Shown here one piece after another: positions 36,401-48,748 of a stretch of 64,000 nucleotides of DNA (positions are counted from its first letter, which is position 1; every line of letters begins with the position of its first letter). The notes beneath the pieces are model-generated. The model ran no database searches. It was not told the DNA's origin and saw only the letters and a list, made by a program, of their open reading frames with translations. The position numbers and the translations under genes were made by a program. The stretch is from Desarmillaria ectypa (lineage: Eukaryota; Basidiomycota; Agaricomycetes; Agaricales; Physalacriaceae): the NCBI GenBank assembly GCA_030407005.1, contig JAUDYN010000008.1, forward strand, positions 682,001-746,000. The letters are read 5' to 3'.

Positions 36401-37526
36401 CTTGCCGCAGCTTTTCTGTTAGAGCCGGATCTGCTTAATGGAGTGTACAGCAAACGAACACCCAAAATTGACGATCCAAAACACGGAAGATTGGAGTCTG
36501 ATCCGACTGACCGTACGTATAGAACGGATAAAGTCCCGGAGCGACCACGATTTTTCAGTCGCGTGCACGGATGTCGATTCTACCTCAGATGTACGTCAGG
36601 CGTATATTGAGACTGCTGCTCACGGTACTGGCCATATGATGATTGATGAAAGTAAAAGCGAGTCAAATGATGTTTAGGTGGTAACAGCGTCCTGGCTTCT
36701 GACGGTGAGAACGAAGGGTGCCACTGCTCGGGGAAGTTCCAAGTTCAGAATGGGAAGGAGCTATTGTTGACTCGGAATAGCATTACACCAATGAGACCAT
36801 CATGATGTTGTATGCCATTTTCGCCGCCCTGCACGGCAAAATAAGAACTACGCAAAAACCTACCGCTTAATTTGTGCTTATAATAGTTGTTTCCCCGACG
36901 TGCGTGGTTTGGGTCAATTGATGAAAAGACGGTGGTCGTATTTTTTCGGTACAAAAGCCGGTACAGTCGTCAAGTGACGCGCCGTACCGCCATCGTGACA
37001 TTCTTAGGCGTAATTGTGAGCAAGAAAGCTGAACAACATCAGCGTAATAAACGGAGATCCGGTCAGGTGAGACTAACATGAACGTGCCCTGAAAAAAAAG
37101 TGGGGAAAAAGATGGTCATAGTCATCAGGGGAGACTCTAGAGTCATCGATGACAATACGTTAAAGGATATGAAACGGTTGGGGAAGCTATTTCTTACCGG
37201 GACGGTCCCCTTGAAGGAGCATCTGCTGGAACTTGGATGGAACATGCAATACGCGCTTCATCATGTGGTCTGTCTTCGGCTGTGTGCAAATCAACGGCAG
37301 GGTTGACATTGCCCAAATTGTTTTGCCACCTTACCACACGTACCAACCTCTTATGCACGACCAGCTAGCACCGATGAATTATCATGTATACCTTTCTGCC
37401 ACCCTACGAGAACCGGATCTTGTACGGGTACAGTAATCAGCGTAACACCAAATTCCCGCTTAGAGGATGCGGGACACTGCCTTTTTTTTACGATGTTAAT
37501 TTACATCGGTTTACCTGTTTTTTTCC
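33451..37526. other. Gene-free stretch, 4.1 kb
   Basis: No frame here shows a domain or credible exons; the longest (about 137 codons at 36197-36610) overlaps other equally long frames. There is a short AT repeat at 34382-34391 and an A homopolymer at 34980-34992. The left end holds the VTS1 promoter and the right end the GDH2 promoter. I looked for terminal repeats and did not find any. Confidence 0.4.
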
Positions 37527-37609
37527 TATATAAACAGTTCCGTCTCTTTCTTGTTTCCACACTCTCTCTTACTCCCACCATCCACATCGTCTTTTTTTCA
37601 TCTCTTTTC
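37527..37609 (+). promoter_or_regulatory. TATA box and CT-rich core promoter of GDH2
   Basis: TATATAAA at 37527-37534 lies 76 bp before the GDH2 start codon. It is followed by a pyrimidine-rich run (tctctttcttgtttcc and similar) up to the ATG. A TATA box plus CT-rich block is the usual core of strongly expressed basidiomycete genes. Confidence 0.6.
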
Positions 37610-40600
37610 ATGTCATCGACTCCATCTGACGCGGCAGCGGCGCGCTTTGGCCATGGTCCCTATGCCCATCTGTCCGTTCCAAGTTCAAGAACGGGCAGCG
37701 ACACCTCGGTACATCGTATCAAGAACGTGCCAGGGTACAACACCCCAGTATTCAAGGGCAAGGAGGAGCAGCGCGCATTAGTCCAGGCTGAGGTAGCAGC
37801 CAAGGTACGATAACCTTGCCCTTCATCCATCGCCATATCTGACTCGATCTCATCGTGCAGGGCTTCATTCCGACTGAACTGGTTGCAAACGAAGTCAACT
37901 GGTTCTACTCCAGCCTCGGCATCGACGATACTTATTTTCAGAATGAATCTCGTCAAGTTATCTGTGATCACATCATTGCTCTGTTTGGAGCCAAAATCCT
38001 TGCGTACACAAAGCACGACCCTAGTAAGCTCGTCATCGACCTGGAGAAGATTGACGAAAATGGCGCGACGTTCATCCACACCAGCAAGCCTGGATTGACA
38101 TCCACGGAAGGCCCCGGAGCAACGTGCGAGTCAAGGTCAGTGTCATTGGCCGATTTAGCGCATATAATCCACTTTGTATCCCTGAACGTGCTATACTTAG
38201 TGCTGATGTTTTTATCTTAGGATCGATTCGTTGTTCTTCGATAATTCCACGCCAGATAAAGCCTACCGACTGGAAACTTTCCGCTCTGCCGGATCTATTT
38301 CTGCCACGGCTTCACAGCAGCTCCGTTGCTATTTCGTTACAAAATGTGTCTTTCCAAAGAATCGCCAGGGGGTTAAGAATGCCAACGGCAAGACCGAAAT
38401 CAGAAGCGTGTCTGACAAGGCATTTTTGGAGAAGGCTAGCGAGAACACGATTCAAATCTATCAGCAGGTCGATGTATTCACTCGTGGGGCTCTTATAATC
38501 GCACTAACTTCATGCCGGTTTATTTAGATCATGTCCAGTGTCGAGGAACGATATGGCCCGGTTATTGAAGTCTATGAGGTAGAAGGATCGCGGGAACGGC
38601 GAATTGTCATCGGTTACAAGATGGGTGGTACCTCTCGGTTCTTCAGCGCGCTATCGAATCTCTATCACTTCTATTCTCTGTATTCCGCGCGTAAATATGT
38701 CGGTGCGTTATCATCTCCTTCTGTTTCTATTTTTGTGGATGCTGAAGTGCGGACAGAACAATTCTCTAACGGCGTTACCATCATTTCGCTCTACCTCAAC
38801 CCTATCCCCAATGGCAACGCGCCGCCCATCGAGCATTCTATCTTCCAAGTCATGAAGGAAGCATCACTGCTTTTCTGTTTGCCTGACAATCCGTTCTTCC
38901 TCCCGAACGCCTCGGGCAGCCATGCAGTGCAGGAAGCTACTTATGCGTGTAGGTTCAATCATATAACATCATCGCCAACGGGTCTCACACTGTCCTTTAG
39001 ACTGTGGCTGGATATTTGCGCAGCATTTCTGTAACCGTTTGGGGCCGGCATACTTGCAGCTCAAGAATGTTTTAAATGAAAACGACCCCATTGAAGCAGA
39101 GGTGTTGAATAATATCAAGAGAAGATTCAGGGAGGAAACCTTTACGAGAGAGAGCATCGCGCAAACCATTCATACTCACTCGGAACTGGTAAGTATCTGG
39201 GCGATGGGTATGTGAATGCAATTGTTGACTTTCCCTTTAGATCCGCCTTCTATATGTTAACTTTGCAATGACGCATTATCCAACTGCGGATGATGCTTCC
39301 CAGCTGATGTATGACTCCTTATCATTTGCCAAGTCTAGTATGCTGATATTTTTGCAGGCCGACTCTGTCTTATCAGCGACTACAGACCACTCAACCCTTG
39401 TCGGATGCCGAGTTGCACGATAAGCTCCGTCGTGCTGTACCCAACAAGCATGAACTGCAAGTCTTGGAAAGCTTCTTGATCTTCAATAAGTAAGTTATAT
39501 TGGCAGTGTGTTAACACATACCGAAGATGCTACGATTTGCAGACACGTCTTGAAGACGAACTTCTATCAGCCAACCAAAGTGGCTCTGTCATTCCGTCTC
39601 GCGCCCGACTTCCTACCTGAGGTGGAGTATCCCAGGAAACCATTCGGCATGTTCATCGTAATTGGTAGGCGCCTCGCTATATTATACAGTGTGTTCTGAC
39701 TGATCATTACCTATTTTCAGGAAATGAATTCCGGGGCTTCCATATACGCTTCCGCGACGTCGCTCGTGGCGGTATTCGGATTGTCATGTCAAGAAACAAA
39801 GAAAATTATTCCATCAACCAGAGGATGCTGTATGTTCATACCCAGCGTCATGTGCCGGAGGAAGCTCACGATAGTGTAGGTTTGACGAGAACTATGGATT
39901 GGCATCGACTCAGTCTTTGAAAAATAAAGATATTCCGGAAGGGGGTGCAAAGGGAACCATCTTACCTTCGTAAGTGACGTTGATTCAGACAGAAACGCAT
40001 CAATATCGATGGTTGTTCTAGGCTGGGGGCTACTCCGCGATTATGTTTCGAAAAATACGTTGATGTGAGTATGGAGAGCATCGACGATGTATGCAAACTT
40101 GATGCTGATTTACTACTTGTCTAGGCTATCATCGACCTTTTAATTCCTGGGCAGACTCCCGGAATTAAAGAGCACCTTATTGATCTATACGGGAAGCCAG
40201 AGCTTCTTTTCTTTGGCCCTGACGGTGCGACTCTATCATTGCGTCTTGCTCAGTTTGGCTGATCGGCCCGTTCTTTTGTAGAGGGTACCGCGGATATGAT
40301 GGACTGGGCAGCTTGTAAGTCAATTCCTTTGCTTCATGGATATTTTAGCCTTATCATTTCAAAATGAAGTGCACGCTCGCGCCCGAGGTGCTGAGACCTG
40401 GTGGAAGTCGTTCACTACGGGTAAGAGCGCGGAGACTCTCGGCGGTGTGCCTCACGACACCTATGGAATGACGTCACTGTCCATCCGACAGTATGTCCTT
40501 GGTATCTACAAACAGCTCGGCCTTAGGGAGAAAGATATCACCAAAGTTCAGACCGGCGGCCCTGGTAGGTTATTCCTTTTCAACAGCTGGTACCCGGCTC

Positions 40601-41865
40601 ACTCGTCATTTTGCCCGTTTTAGATGGTGATCTCGGATCTAGTAAATCACATTGGTTTCGTTTCATGCGCGCGGCTGCTCATTGCCTTGGTTAGATGAGA
40701 TTTTACTCAGTTCTGACAAGACTATTGCTATTATCGATGGTAGCGGTGTACTCGCCGATCCGGCTGGCCTTAACCGTGAAGAGCTGATCCGTCTTGCGAA
40801 ACTTCGCGTACCTGTCGCCAACTTTGACAAGTCCAAGCTGAGCAAAGACGGCTATCTAGTCAAGGTCGAGGAGCATGATATCAAGCTACCATGTAAGGCT
40901 GTGTTCGTGCTATATGTCTCTCAATCTAACACCATGATCAATGATCATAGCCGGAGAAGTGGTGTTGGATGGCACTGACTTCCGTAACGGGGCCCATTTG
41001 CGATACAAGGCGGATTTGTTTGTTCCCTGTGGTGGTCGGTGCGTATGGGTTTTCATTGACCTATGTATATACTGCTGATGCTACTCCCCATCAGTCCGGA
41101 AGCTGTCAACATTTCAAATGTCGCGGCCCTCGTCGACTCCGAGGGGAAAGCCCACTTCAAGTATATTGTTGAGGGTGCCAATTTGTTTTTGACACAGCAA
41201 GCGCGCCTCCATCTTGAAAAGCGAAAGGTTCTGCTGTTCAAGGACTCAAGTACGAACAAGGGTGGGTGTTGTTTATCCTATCTCTCGATGCAAGTTTACG
41301 ATATTCCTTGTAGGTGGCGTCACCAGTTCATCCCTGGAGGTCCTTGCGGGTCTAGCCCTCTCGACGCAGGAATACTTGGACCTCATGATATTCAGCAACG
41401 GCAAGCCGTCTGAATTCTATCAGAGCTACGTTCGAGACATCCAGCAAAAGATTACTGAGAACGCCGCTTCTGAGTTCCAATGTATCTGGCGCGAACATTC
41501 TCGTCTCCAGGGTGCCAAACCTCGCACGATTATCTCTGACGAGCTATCTTCCACTCTTAACAACCTCCAAGCTGAATTGGAGAGTTCGGATCTGTACGAT
41601 GACTTGCCGAGCCGTAAAGGAGTGATGCGACGAGCGATTCCCAAGACGCTCGTCGACAAGGTTGGTTTGGACACCTTGTTGAAGAGACTACCCGAACCCT
41701 ACCAACGTGCCCTCTTTTCAAGTTGGGTCGCGTCGCATTTCGTGAGTTTGTTGATGCCAGCCTATTTCCATGCGCTGAATTCCTGCTACGCAGATTTACA
41801 AGTATGGCGTGAACGGGTCAAGTGTAGACTTCTTCCACTTTGCTCGGGACTTGGCAAGTTCTTAA
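37610..41865 (+). CDS. GDH2: NAD-specific glutamate dehydrogenase (large, ~115-kDa type)
   Basis: This is a gene of about twenty exons, from the ATG at 37610 to the TAA at 41863-41865, encoding roughly 1,050 residues. It is the large fungal NAD-GDH, which deaminates glutamate to 2-oxoglutarate and ammonium. The N-terminal regulatory half contains RIVIGYKMGGTSRFFSAL. The catalytic half has GFHIRFRDVARGGIRIV, the substrate-binding Lys in PEGGAKGT, HDTYGMTSLSIRQYV, the dinucleotide-binding GGPDGDLGSNEI, DGSGVLADPAGLNREEL, and FVPCGGRPEAVN followed by IVEGANLFLTQQARL. All conserved blocks are in order and every junction checked restores frame. Length fits the yeast enzyme (1,092). It is probably cytosolic, as no transit peptide is evident. 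A TATA box 76 bp upstream suggests regulated, strong expression. Confidence 0.95.
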
Positions 41866-43005
41866 TTTGCTATTAGCTTGAAAAGTTGCTTAGTTAGAGA
41901 CTTACATGTACAAGAAAGAGATGTAATACAGCCGGGTTTTCCCGTCTCTCATTTTCTGGGCTCACGACATTACGGCCAATGCTTTATATTCCCGCTAGAC
42001 ATCACGCTATGACATTGATGCCAAGTCCCTTTGGGAAAATTTTATGTTTACAACTGTTCCTTTTCTGCCATGATCTGGCTCAATGAGCTGATGCTCGTAG
42101 AATACTGGCGATGAGACAACGGGCGAACCATCCTTCTATCTGACCTGCAGCACAACGGTGGACGATCACTTACTCTTGATGAGTTACCTTCTGCTTGTTA
42201 CGAGGTCAGTTCCGTCATGTCGACTATCGCCGTTATTCATTTCAAACTTCTAGCGCATCCTGAGCCGGAGTGATCTTCCTACCGTCTTTTCCAGGTACAC
42301 ATGATGTTCTCTCCTTGAACAAAGTTCTTAGTACTCCGCTTGTCCTTATAGTCGCCGATCCACACAACCACATGAACAGGTGAATGATCTCATGTACAAA
42401 CAACAGTCCTTTGGTTCACCAGAGCTTCAACGGCATCCCGCCATGATTAATGACAAGGCTGTCGAAGCTGCCTAGTGCCGGCCTCTTCATCATACCGTCG
42501 AGAATACAATTGTTTTCATCACGGAATCGAGGAGCTCGAATGACAAGTGAACTATACCCTACTTAAACACCCGATGATGTTGACAACAAAAATCCATGTT
42601 GGTATCATTCAGGCAGGCTTCTCGTGCAAAAACAACTAAATGAGGTTAGTTTGAATTCCCGACACCGCGTACCTATCATAACCTCACCTGATTCTAAACT
42701 GGACATCGAATGACCTATTATCATATGCCAGCAAGAATAAGGTGGCATGATGTATGATGTTTGCTACACGGTTTGCACTGTTTTTTCGTTGGTTTCTCGA
42801 ATGTTGTTCCACCAGATAGCTGTAACACACCGAGCCGATTTAAGTACCATAAATTCCTGTAAGAAGCGTTAATGCACAGTTGAAGACTTGGGGTGTTAAG
42901 TACAATGGTTAGTAGCACCTATTGACGGAGCCGAAGCGGGAATTACTTCCACGTGATGATTCTGGAAACATATCCATCGCAGATCCCGGTCCGTGCAACT
43001 CAGCC
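41866..43005. other. Intergenic region upstream of the dioxygenase
   Basis: This 1.1-kb stretch has no supported gene. An in-frame non-ATG extension of the dioxygenase reading frame reaches back to 42922, so an upstream exon or earlier start cannot be excluded. Confidence 0.4.
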
Positions 43006-44625
43006 ATGGACCATCACGAGCACTTTGAATCCGGTTTGGGTTCCCTTTTGGCCAATCAGCGTACTGAAAGTTCATTTGAAGAGATACCTATCATGTCAGA
43101 GTTTCCGTGATTTCTTATTCATTCGATGTCTGATAAATTGTAGTGACATTACGGACGCGACCAGTACCGATCTAGTGGCGCGACGCGTTTTGGCTAACGA
43201 GATTAGGGATGCATGTATCAACGGTAAGAGGACGCGAGCTTCTGATTTTGAACCTTCTATTGACATAACGCTAGTGGGCTTTTTCTACAGTTAGTTGCTA
43301 CTACAAGCCTATCTAACGACATTATGAGCTAACGGCCTTAGTAAAAAATCATGGAATTGCTGAGGATACCATTACAGCTGCCATAGGTGCAGGAAAGAAG
43401 TTTTTTGCGTTGCCAACCTCTTCCAAGATGGATGTGCGTTATCCCGAGATCTGGTGCGGCTCACAGCGCTCATCCCTTTTCCAAGCTCGATATTCATCGA
43501 TCATCCAACTATAAAGGATATACCGCTCTTTTGGGAGAAAATACCGATCCGACAGGACATGGCGACCTGCATGAAGGTAGACGGAAGGGCTGTCTTCTTT
43601 ACGTAGCAAAATTCTCAAGTTGATCTTCATCGGTAGGGTTTGACTTGGGATGGGAAAATGAGGACTTGGAGGAGATGAAGAATGAGAGTGCCATGTCGGG
43701 TGGCAACGTTTGGCCCGAAACGGTTCCTGATTTCAAAGAACCCGTATTGAACTACTAGTGAATCCTTGATAATCGGTCTTATCGGGGGGTGGTTTACTGA
43801 CGCTCCCTAGCTATGAAGCCGTTCGACTAGGCCAGAAACTGTTTCCTCTTTTTGCGCTAGCACTAGACTTACCAGAGAACTTCTTCGGGGACAAGGTAGG
43901 TCTCATATCCGAAATCGCTTTGATCAAATTTGCACATGCCCCAGTAGACGACGAAACCAGCTGCGATAATGCGACTTTTGCACTACCCTTCCCAGAAGCC
44001 ATCGAGCGTGGATGAGCAGGAGAAAGTACTTGGCATAGGAGCACACACTGAGTATGATTTACTACCAGATTTAAATATTCCCTGGGAACTAATGACTCTG
44101 ATTTTGTAGTTATGAAGTGAGTATTTGTCGGCCCAAAGTTGGACAAAATTGACGTACTCAGTGCTTTACGATTCTCTGGCAAGACAAGGTTCCTGCACTG
44201 CAAGTGAAGAACGCGACTGGTAAATGGATAGACGCAGTTCCTATCCCCGGAACATTGGTGTTGAATCTAGGGGATCAGTTTGCGCGTTGGACGAGTACGT
44301 ACTCGTGCTGCGACCCTTCTAATCGATCTGATCGCTTCTGCCATGTGCCCAGACGATGTATTCAAATCTACCCTTCATCGCGCAATCAACAGATCTGGAG
44401 AAGAGCGATATTCCATGCCACTATTTTTTGGTACCGACTACGATGTCCTGCTCGAGGTGTGGCGCATTCAGCTTGGAATCTGAAGATGCTAATCTAGTGG
44501 CGTAGCCTATTCCCAGTTGCGTCTCTCCGGAATATCCGGCGAAATACGAGGTGGTGACCGCTGGGGAATATGTGAAATCTCGGCTAGACGCCACATATGC
44601 TCATTCGGCGGCGAAGATGATGTAG
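43006..44625 (+). CDS. 2-oxoglutarate/Fe(II) dioxygenase, isopenicillin-N-synthase-like
   Basis: Eleven exons from the ATG at 43006 (43006-43106, 43144-43223, 43342-43433, 43486-43576, 43637-43757, 43811-43895, 43948-44051, 44110-44116, 44162-44294, 44353-44456, 44506-44625) give 345 residues. The N-terminal DIOX_N part has KNHGIAED. The double-stranded beta helix has [17 protein letters not shown] (Fe ligands His and Asp), [15 protein letters not shown] and STLHRAINR (third Fe ligand His; the usual 2-oxoglutarate Arg lies just after). Fungal members of this family are soluble oxidases, often in secondary metabolism; the substrate is unknown. Exon 8 is 7 nt and completes the metal-binding Asp codon. 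Between exons 2 and 3 lies a 15-nt orphan exon (43291-43305) with a good acceptor but no GT donor; skipping it keeps frame but deletes five residues normally forming a strand. Confidence 0.82.
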
Positions 44626-45663
44626 GTCCACCTTGGGGTTTATTTAACGACACCACAGCCACGGTGATCTGGAATTCTCGAAACCGTTGCCTTCAGTACG
44701 AAACTGGACTAGCCAAGTTTGTGAAATAGACGATACATCTGGAGTCGACTGGAATCATATTGAATATGATTATGTGACGCCATTACCGGTTCGCTAGGAG
44801 TTTCGTCATCAACGTGACTTTACCAAAACGGTGTGGGCGACCCTTCATACTCGGCCTACCAAATGAAAGTGAGACGAGCGTCGGATTCCGCGTCAAGGCA
44901 ACGGAGCAGCGGTCAAAGATAAAAGGTGACTGGACCTGTTTGTGAACATGGACAACGGTGGTCCGCGGAATGCAAAGTATCAGCAGCATCGGATGTGGAC
45001 TGGAGTGCCCCGATTTGTTATACGATCTGCGTGCGGTGTACAGAAACCACGGAATGAGAGCTGGGAAACGCGCCTCGCTGCAGAGTAGGGCGATGTCGGA
45101 TATAGCGGGAATACTTGTTGGCCTTCGAAACTCCGAGGTTCTTGTTACGAGTAACCCCACGTTCAGTCTCAGGGATAACATGAAAGTGTGATAGTATCGG
45201 AAGAGTTAATACTCAAGAATTCATTGACAGTAGGCTAGGATCTGTAAAATTCTTAAGCTTGACTACTTTGACTCCCTGATTGGGAAGACTAGAGGTGATT
45301 TTCAATTTGTTCCCCTTTACAGGAGCAGCCTTTGTCGTGAGTTTGAGCTTCATTACGGCTTCTCTTACCATTTCATAACGAAGTACACCCATAGAGGAGG
45401 ATCAAACCGAGTGGAAGACACGGACATGCGCGGACGTAAATCTATTCGCACGGAAAAGGTACGATGCAGTAATCAGGACTCACGACATCATCCTGAAAGG
45501 AACGGCTGGCATTTCTGCCTATAAAAGCTCTTTACCTCTGGATTACCACCCCATCCGAACAAGTTGTCCCTGCACCTTTACTGGTGACTTACTCGGTCCT
45601 GCCATTAACACCGACGACATATATACACGCCGTTCCTAACCCCTTGATTTCTATATTCTGAAT
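44626..45663. other. Intergenic region between dioxygenase and SDR
   Basis: This 1.04-kb stretch contains overlapping frames on both strands at 44783-45191 with no motif. It should hold the promoter of the downstream SDR. The last 120 bp are C/T- and A-rich and include a TATATAC stretch near 45620, about 45 bp before the start codon. Confidence 0.4.
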
Positions 45664-46917
45664 ATGATGCACGCCTCTCTCCCTCATTGTTGCACCGACG
45701 CGTCCTCGAGATATGACAGATACATGCCTAGTAATCTGTTCAATGTCGATGGTATGGTCGTCGTTATCACTGGTGCCGGTACTGGTACGTCTGGTTCAAT
45801 GGTCACCCTGGACGCGCTTTAATATTTTCTCACAGGCATCGGGCTAATGATGGCAACTACCCTCGAAAACAACGGAGCCGTCGTTTATATTACAGGACGA
45901 AGAAAAGACGTCCTCGAAAAAGCCGCAAAAGAACACAACGTACGTCCATATCCTTATCTCCCGACAACTTTTCACTAAACATTCTCTCAGCGATTCGGCA
46001 ATTTGATTCCCCTTCCTGGAGATGTAACCGACCGCGAGAGTCTCCTCTCGATGGTCGAGGTTGTGAAAGCTCGACACGGCTACATTGATCTGCTCATTAA
46101 CAATGCCGGGATCGCTAGGAACCTATACTCCCATCCTCTCCCATCACCGTCCGGATCTCCGGCTCAGAACCCGCTTTCACCTCCCGGATCTCCCGTCTCG
46201 CCTCCCGGCCCGCCTTCTATCAAGTCTTTCCAGTCTGCTCTCTGGAATACGGGCTCGCCTGAGGATTTTGCGTCCGTCTTTGCTACGAACACAACTGCGG
46301 TGTATTATACTACTGTTGCGTTTCTTGATCTCCTTCATCAAGGGAACCTCCGTCAGCAGGCGGCGGATTTTAGCCCCTTCGGTCACTGTCAACCACCATA
46401 CCACTCATCCCAAGTCATCTCGATATCGTCCTCTGGTTCCTTCCGGATAGACCCAAAAATCCTCTCAATGTCATACACGCTGTCAAAATCGGCGTGCACC
46501 CATCTTGGAAAAGTGATGGCAAATCTATTGGCGCCCTGGGGCATTCGTAGCAACGTTCTAGCACCTGGCGTTTTCCCTAGTGGTTAGTACTTTCGTCAAT
46601 GCCGGAACTGAGCTAACTGTTTTATTAGAAATGACAACGTCACCTGTTACGGATACGGGCTACAGGTTGGATCCTAGTGTGCTTTGCAATGATGTGCCAC
46701 TGAAACGTGCTGGTTCGGAAGAGGTGAGTGCGAGCCGGTGTCAAGTTAGAGGCGGTGTAGTAATATATTGCGGTCTTTTTTTTTTTCCTTCTAGGATATG
46801 GCTGGTGCTATATTGTTTTTGGGCAGTCGTGCGGGTGCGTATATGAATGGGAGTGTGTTCTTGGCGGATGGGGGCCGTGCGAATGCGTATCGGGGCGGTA
46901 ATGCAGCTTCTTTCTAA
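45664..46917 (+). CDS. Short-chain dehydrogenase/reductase with proline-rich insert
   Basis: Five exons (45664-45784, 45836-45939, 45991-46582, 46629-46723, 46795-46917) give 344 residues. It is a classical SDR: TGAGTGIG (36-43), NNAG (112-115), the ISISSSGS catalytic-Ser region, Tyr237 and Lys241 in SYTLSK, and a C-terminal FLGSRAGAYMNGSVFLADGG block found in 3-ketoacyl-reductase-like SDRs. Directly after NNAG is a proline-rich stretch of about 28 residues (residues 122-150; PLSPPGSPVSPPGPPS), a surface-loop insertion also seen in some fungal SDRs. The substrate is unknown. It follows the dioxygenase gene in the same orientation 1 kb away, but nothing shows that the two act together. Confidence 0.9.
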
Positions 46918-46947
46918 AAAAACAGTTACTGGCAGTTCTACATTTCC

Positions 46948-48500
46948 AATCATGCTATTTATTCGCACGCACATACATGTATTTGGTTGCATATCATTAA
47001 CTTAATATTCAGACTTAATTCTAGGACTTGCTTGCATTAATGATCATTGGTCTTTGTTGTCTATTAGTATTTGGGATTTATACCCATGAATAAATTGGAG
47101 ACTGATCCGTCTTTACGGTGTTTCCGAATTCTGCATGTAGGCTCCCAGACCCGGGCTCCAGAGTAGAGTTAACGCACCGCTGTAAACGAGCTTCGAATCT
47201 GTTATATGAAAGGACGGTGATAGTCATCAGAGCCGGCGTGATCCGGGATAGTGGTAATTTTCTCTCTCTCTCTCTCTGGGCTGGTTCTGGGGGTTTACGT
47301 GCGTTTCGCTCTTACTGTGGTGGTTTAGCGATGTGCAGTGAATGGTGGGCCGAGTTCCGAGTCCGGTCTTCTGCTACCTTCTTTCTTCAATGGGTTTTCC
47401 AGAGAAGGTTGCCTGCCAGTTCGCGTTCCTTCTGCCGGCATTCCTAAGATGAATTCAAACACTGGGTGCGGTCTGATAATGGATAACAGATTCCGGGGTT
47501 GGACTCTGTGGTAGTTTCGCTTCGACGGGTTACGTTCGTTTGACCCACGGTACTTGGAAATAGGCCTATGATCTTCCTGGAAAGAGGCGGGCCTGGTTAG
47601 ACTACTCGATCGCTTTGGTGAGGAGGAGGAGATGTTTATTGGTTGAATGACGTATAACGGTGCGTGTGTCCGGGTGGTGGGTGCGATGATGGTGTGGTGA
47701 ATCATGCTATTTATTCGTACGCACACGCATGGATGTAGTTGCATGTCATTGACTTAATATTCAGACTTGATTCTAGGACTTGCTTATAGCTTGCACTAAT
47801 GGCCACTGGTCTATCGTACCCTATTAGTATTTGGGATTTATACCTATACGATGACAAGTTGGAGTTTGATCCGTCTTTACGGTATTTAAGAATCCTGCAT
47901 GTGGGCTCGAGCTTCGGTTCTGTGATATGAAAGGATGGTGATAATAATGGGCGAGAGAGGGTAATTTGGAAGGAATATAGTTGATCCGGGGTAGTGGGGT
48001 GGCGAGGAATCTTCTCGTGAGAGAGAGACGTAATGGCTTGGATGTGATGGCCGTTCGTTGGGGGGATACGTGCGTTGAGTTCTTGTCGCTAGGTGTTGGG
48101 GTGAGACTGGGGTGGTTTAGCGAGGTGCAGTGAATGGTGGTCAGGGTGTGTACGGAAAGTCGAGGTAGATACGATGGTGGGCCGAGATGCGGGTTCCGGT
48201 CTTCTGCTAATTGGGTAGATATGTAAGGTTTTCCAGAGAATACTTGCCAGTTCGCGATGATATATTTCAGTGCGAAGCGGCGTTGGAGTGTCGAATTGAA
48301 TATCTAGTGCTCCTGGGGTTGGACTCTATAGTGCTTTATGAAAAGTCTGCTTCGACGGGTTACGTTTATCCAACCCATGGTACTTGGCGTAATGTCAAGA
48401 AATGGAAACAGGCCCATGATCTTCCCGAAAGGAGGAGGAGATGCTTGCTTATTCTGGTCAATGGTGAGGTGGACACTCACGTAACGGTGTACTGCCGAGT
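46948..48500. repeat. Tandem duplication of the SDR downstream spacer, ~752-bp period
   Basis: The non-coding DNA beginning 31 bp after the SDR stop (AATCATGCTATTTATTCG at 46948) starts again at 47700. Long blocks then stay in register: TTAATATTCAGACTT, AGTATTTGGGATTTATACC, GATCCGTCTTTACGGT, TGCAGTGAATGGTGG, GGTTTTCCAGAGAA and CTTCGACGGGTTACGTT all occur in both halves in the same order. The copies have diverged by substitutions and small indels. Neither copy has a credible coding frame. Confidence 0.8.
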
Positions 48501-48748
48501 ACCACTTCCTTCCTTCCTCCCTTCTCCCACCATGTTCGTATATCCCTAAGGAATTAAAAGAGCCCAAGACTGATTTTATATGCGCAGAATATATGGTTCA
48601 ACGACTATTCCATTTGAACCCTTCAAATAGAATAGGAAGCGCGCAGCACTCAAGGATACAATTTATACATAGCTCGCTCGGCGTGTCTCAGGCAATGTAA
48701 CAGCGAGTCCAGCTGTCTATAGCGGCGCCCAACACCAGATGACCTATT

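Noticed and set aside
44783..45191. Overlapping 132- and 77-codon frames on opposite strands
   Set aside because: Neither has recognisable motifs or splice sites; probably non-coding.
43006..46917. Dioxygenase plus SDR as a biosynthetic gene cluster
   Set aside because: There is no backbone synthase, transporter or regulator beside them, and two oxidoreductases 1 kb apart are weak evidence.
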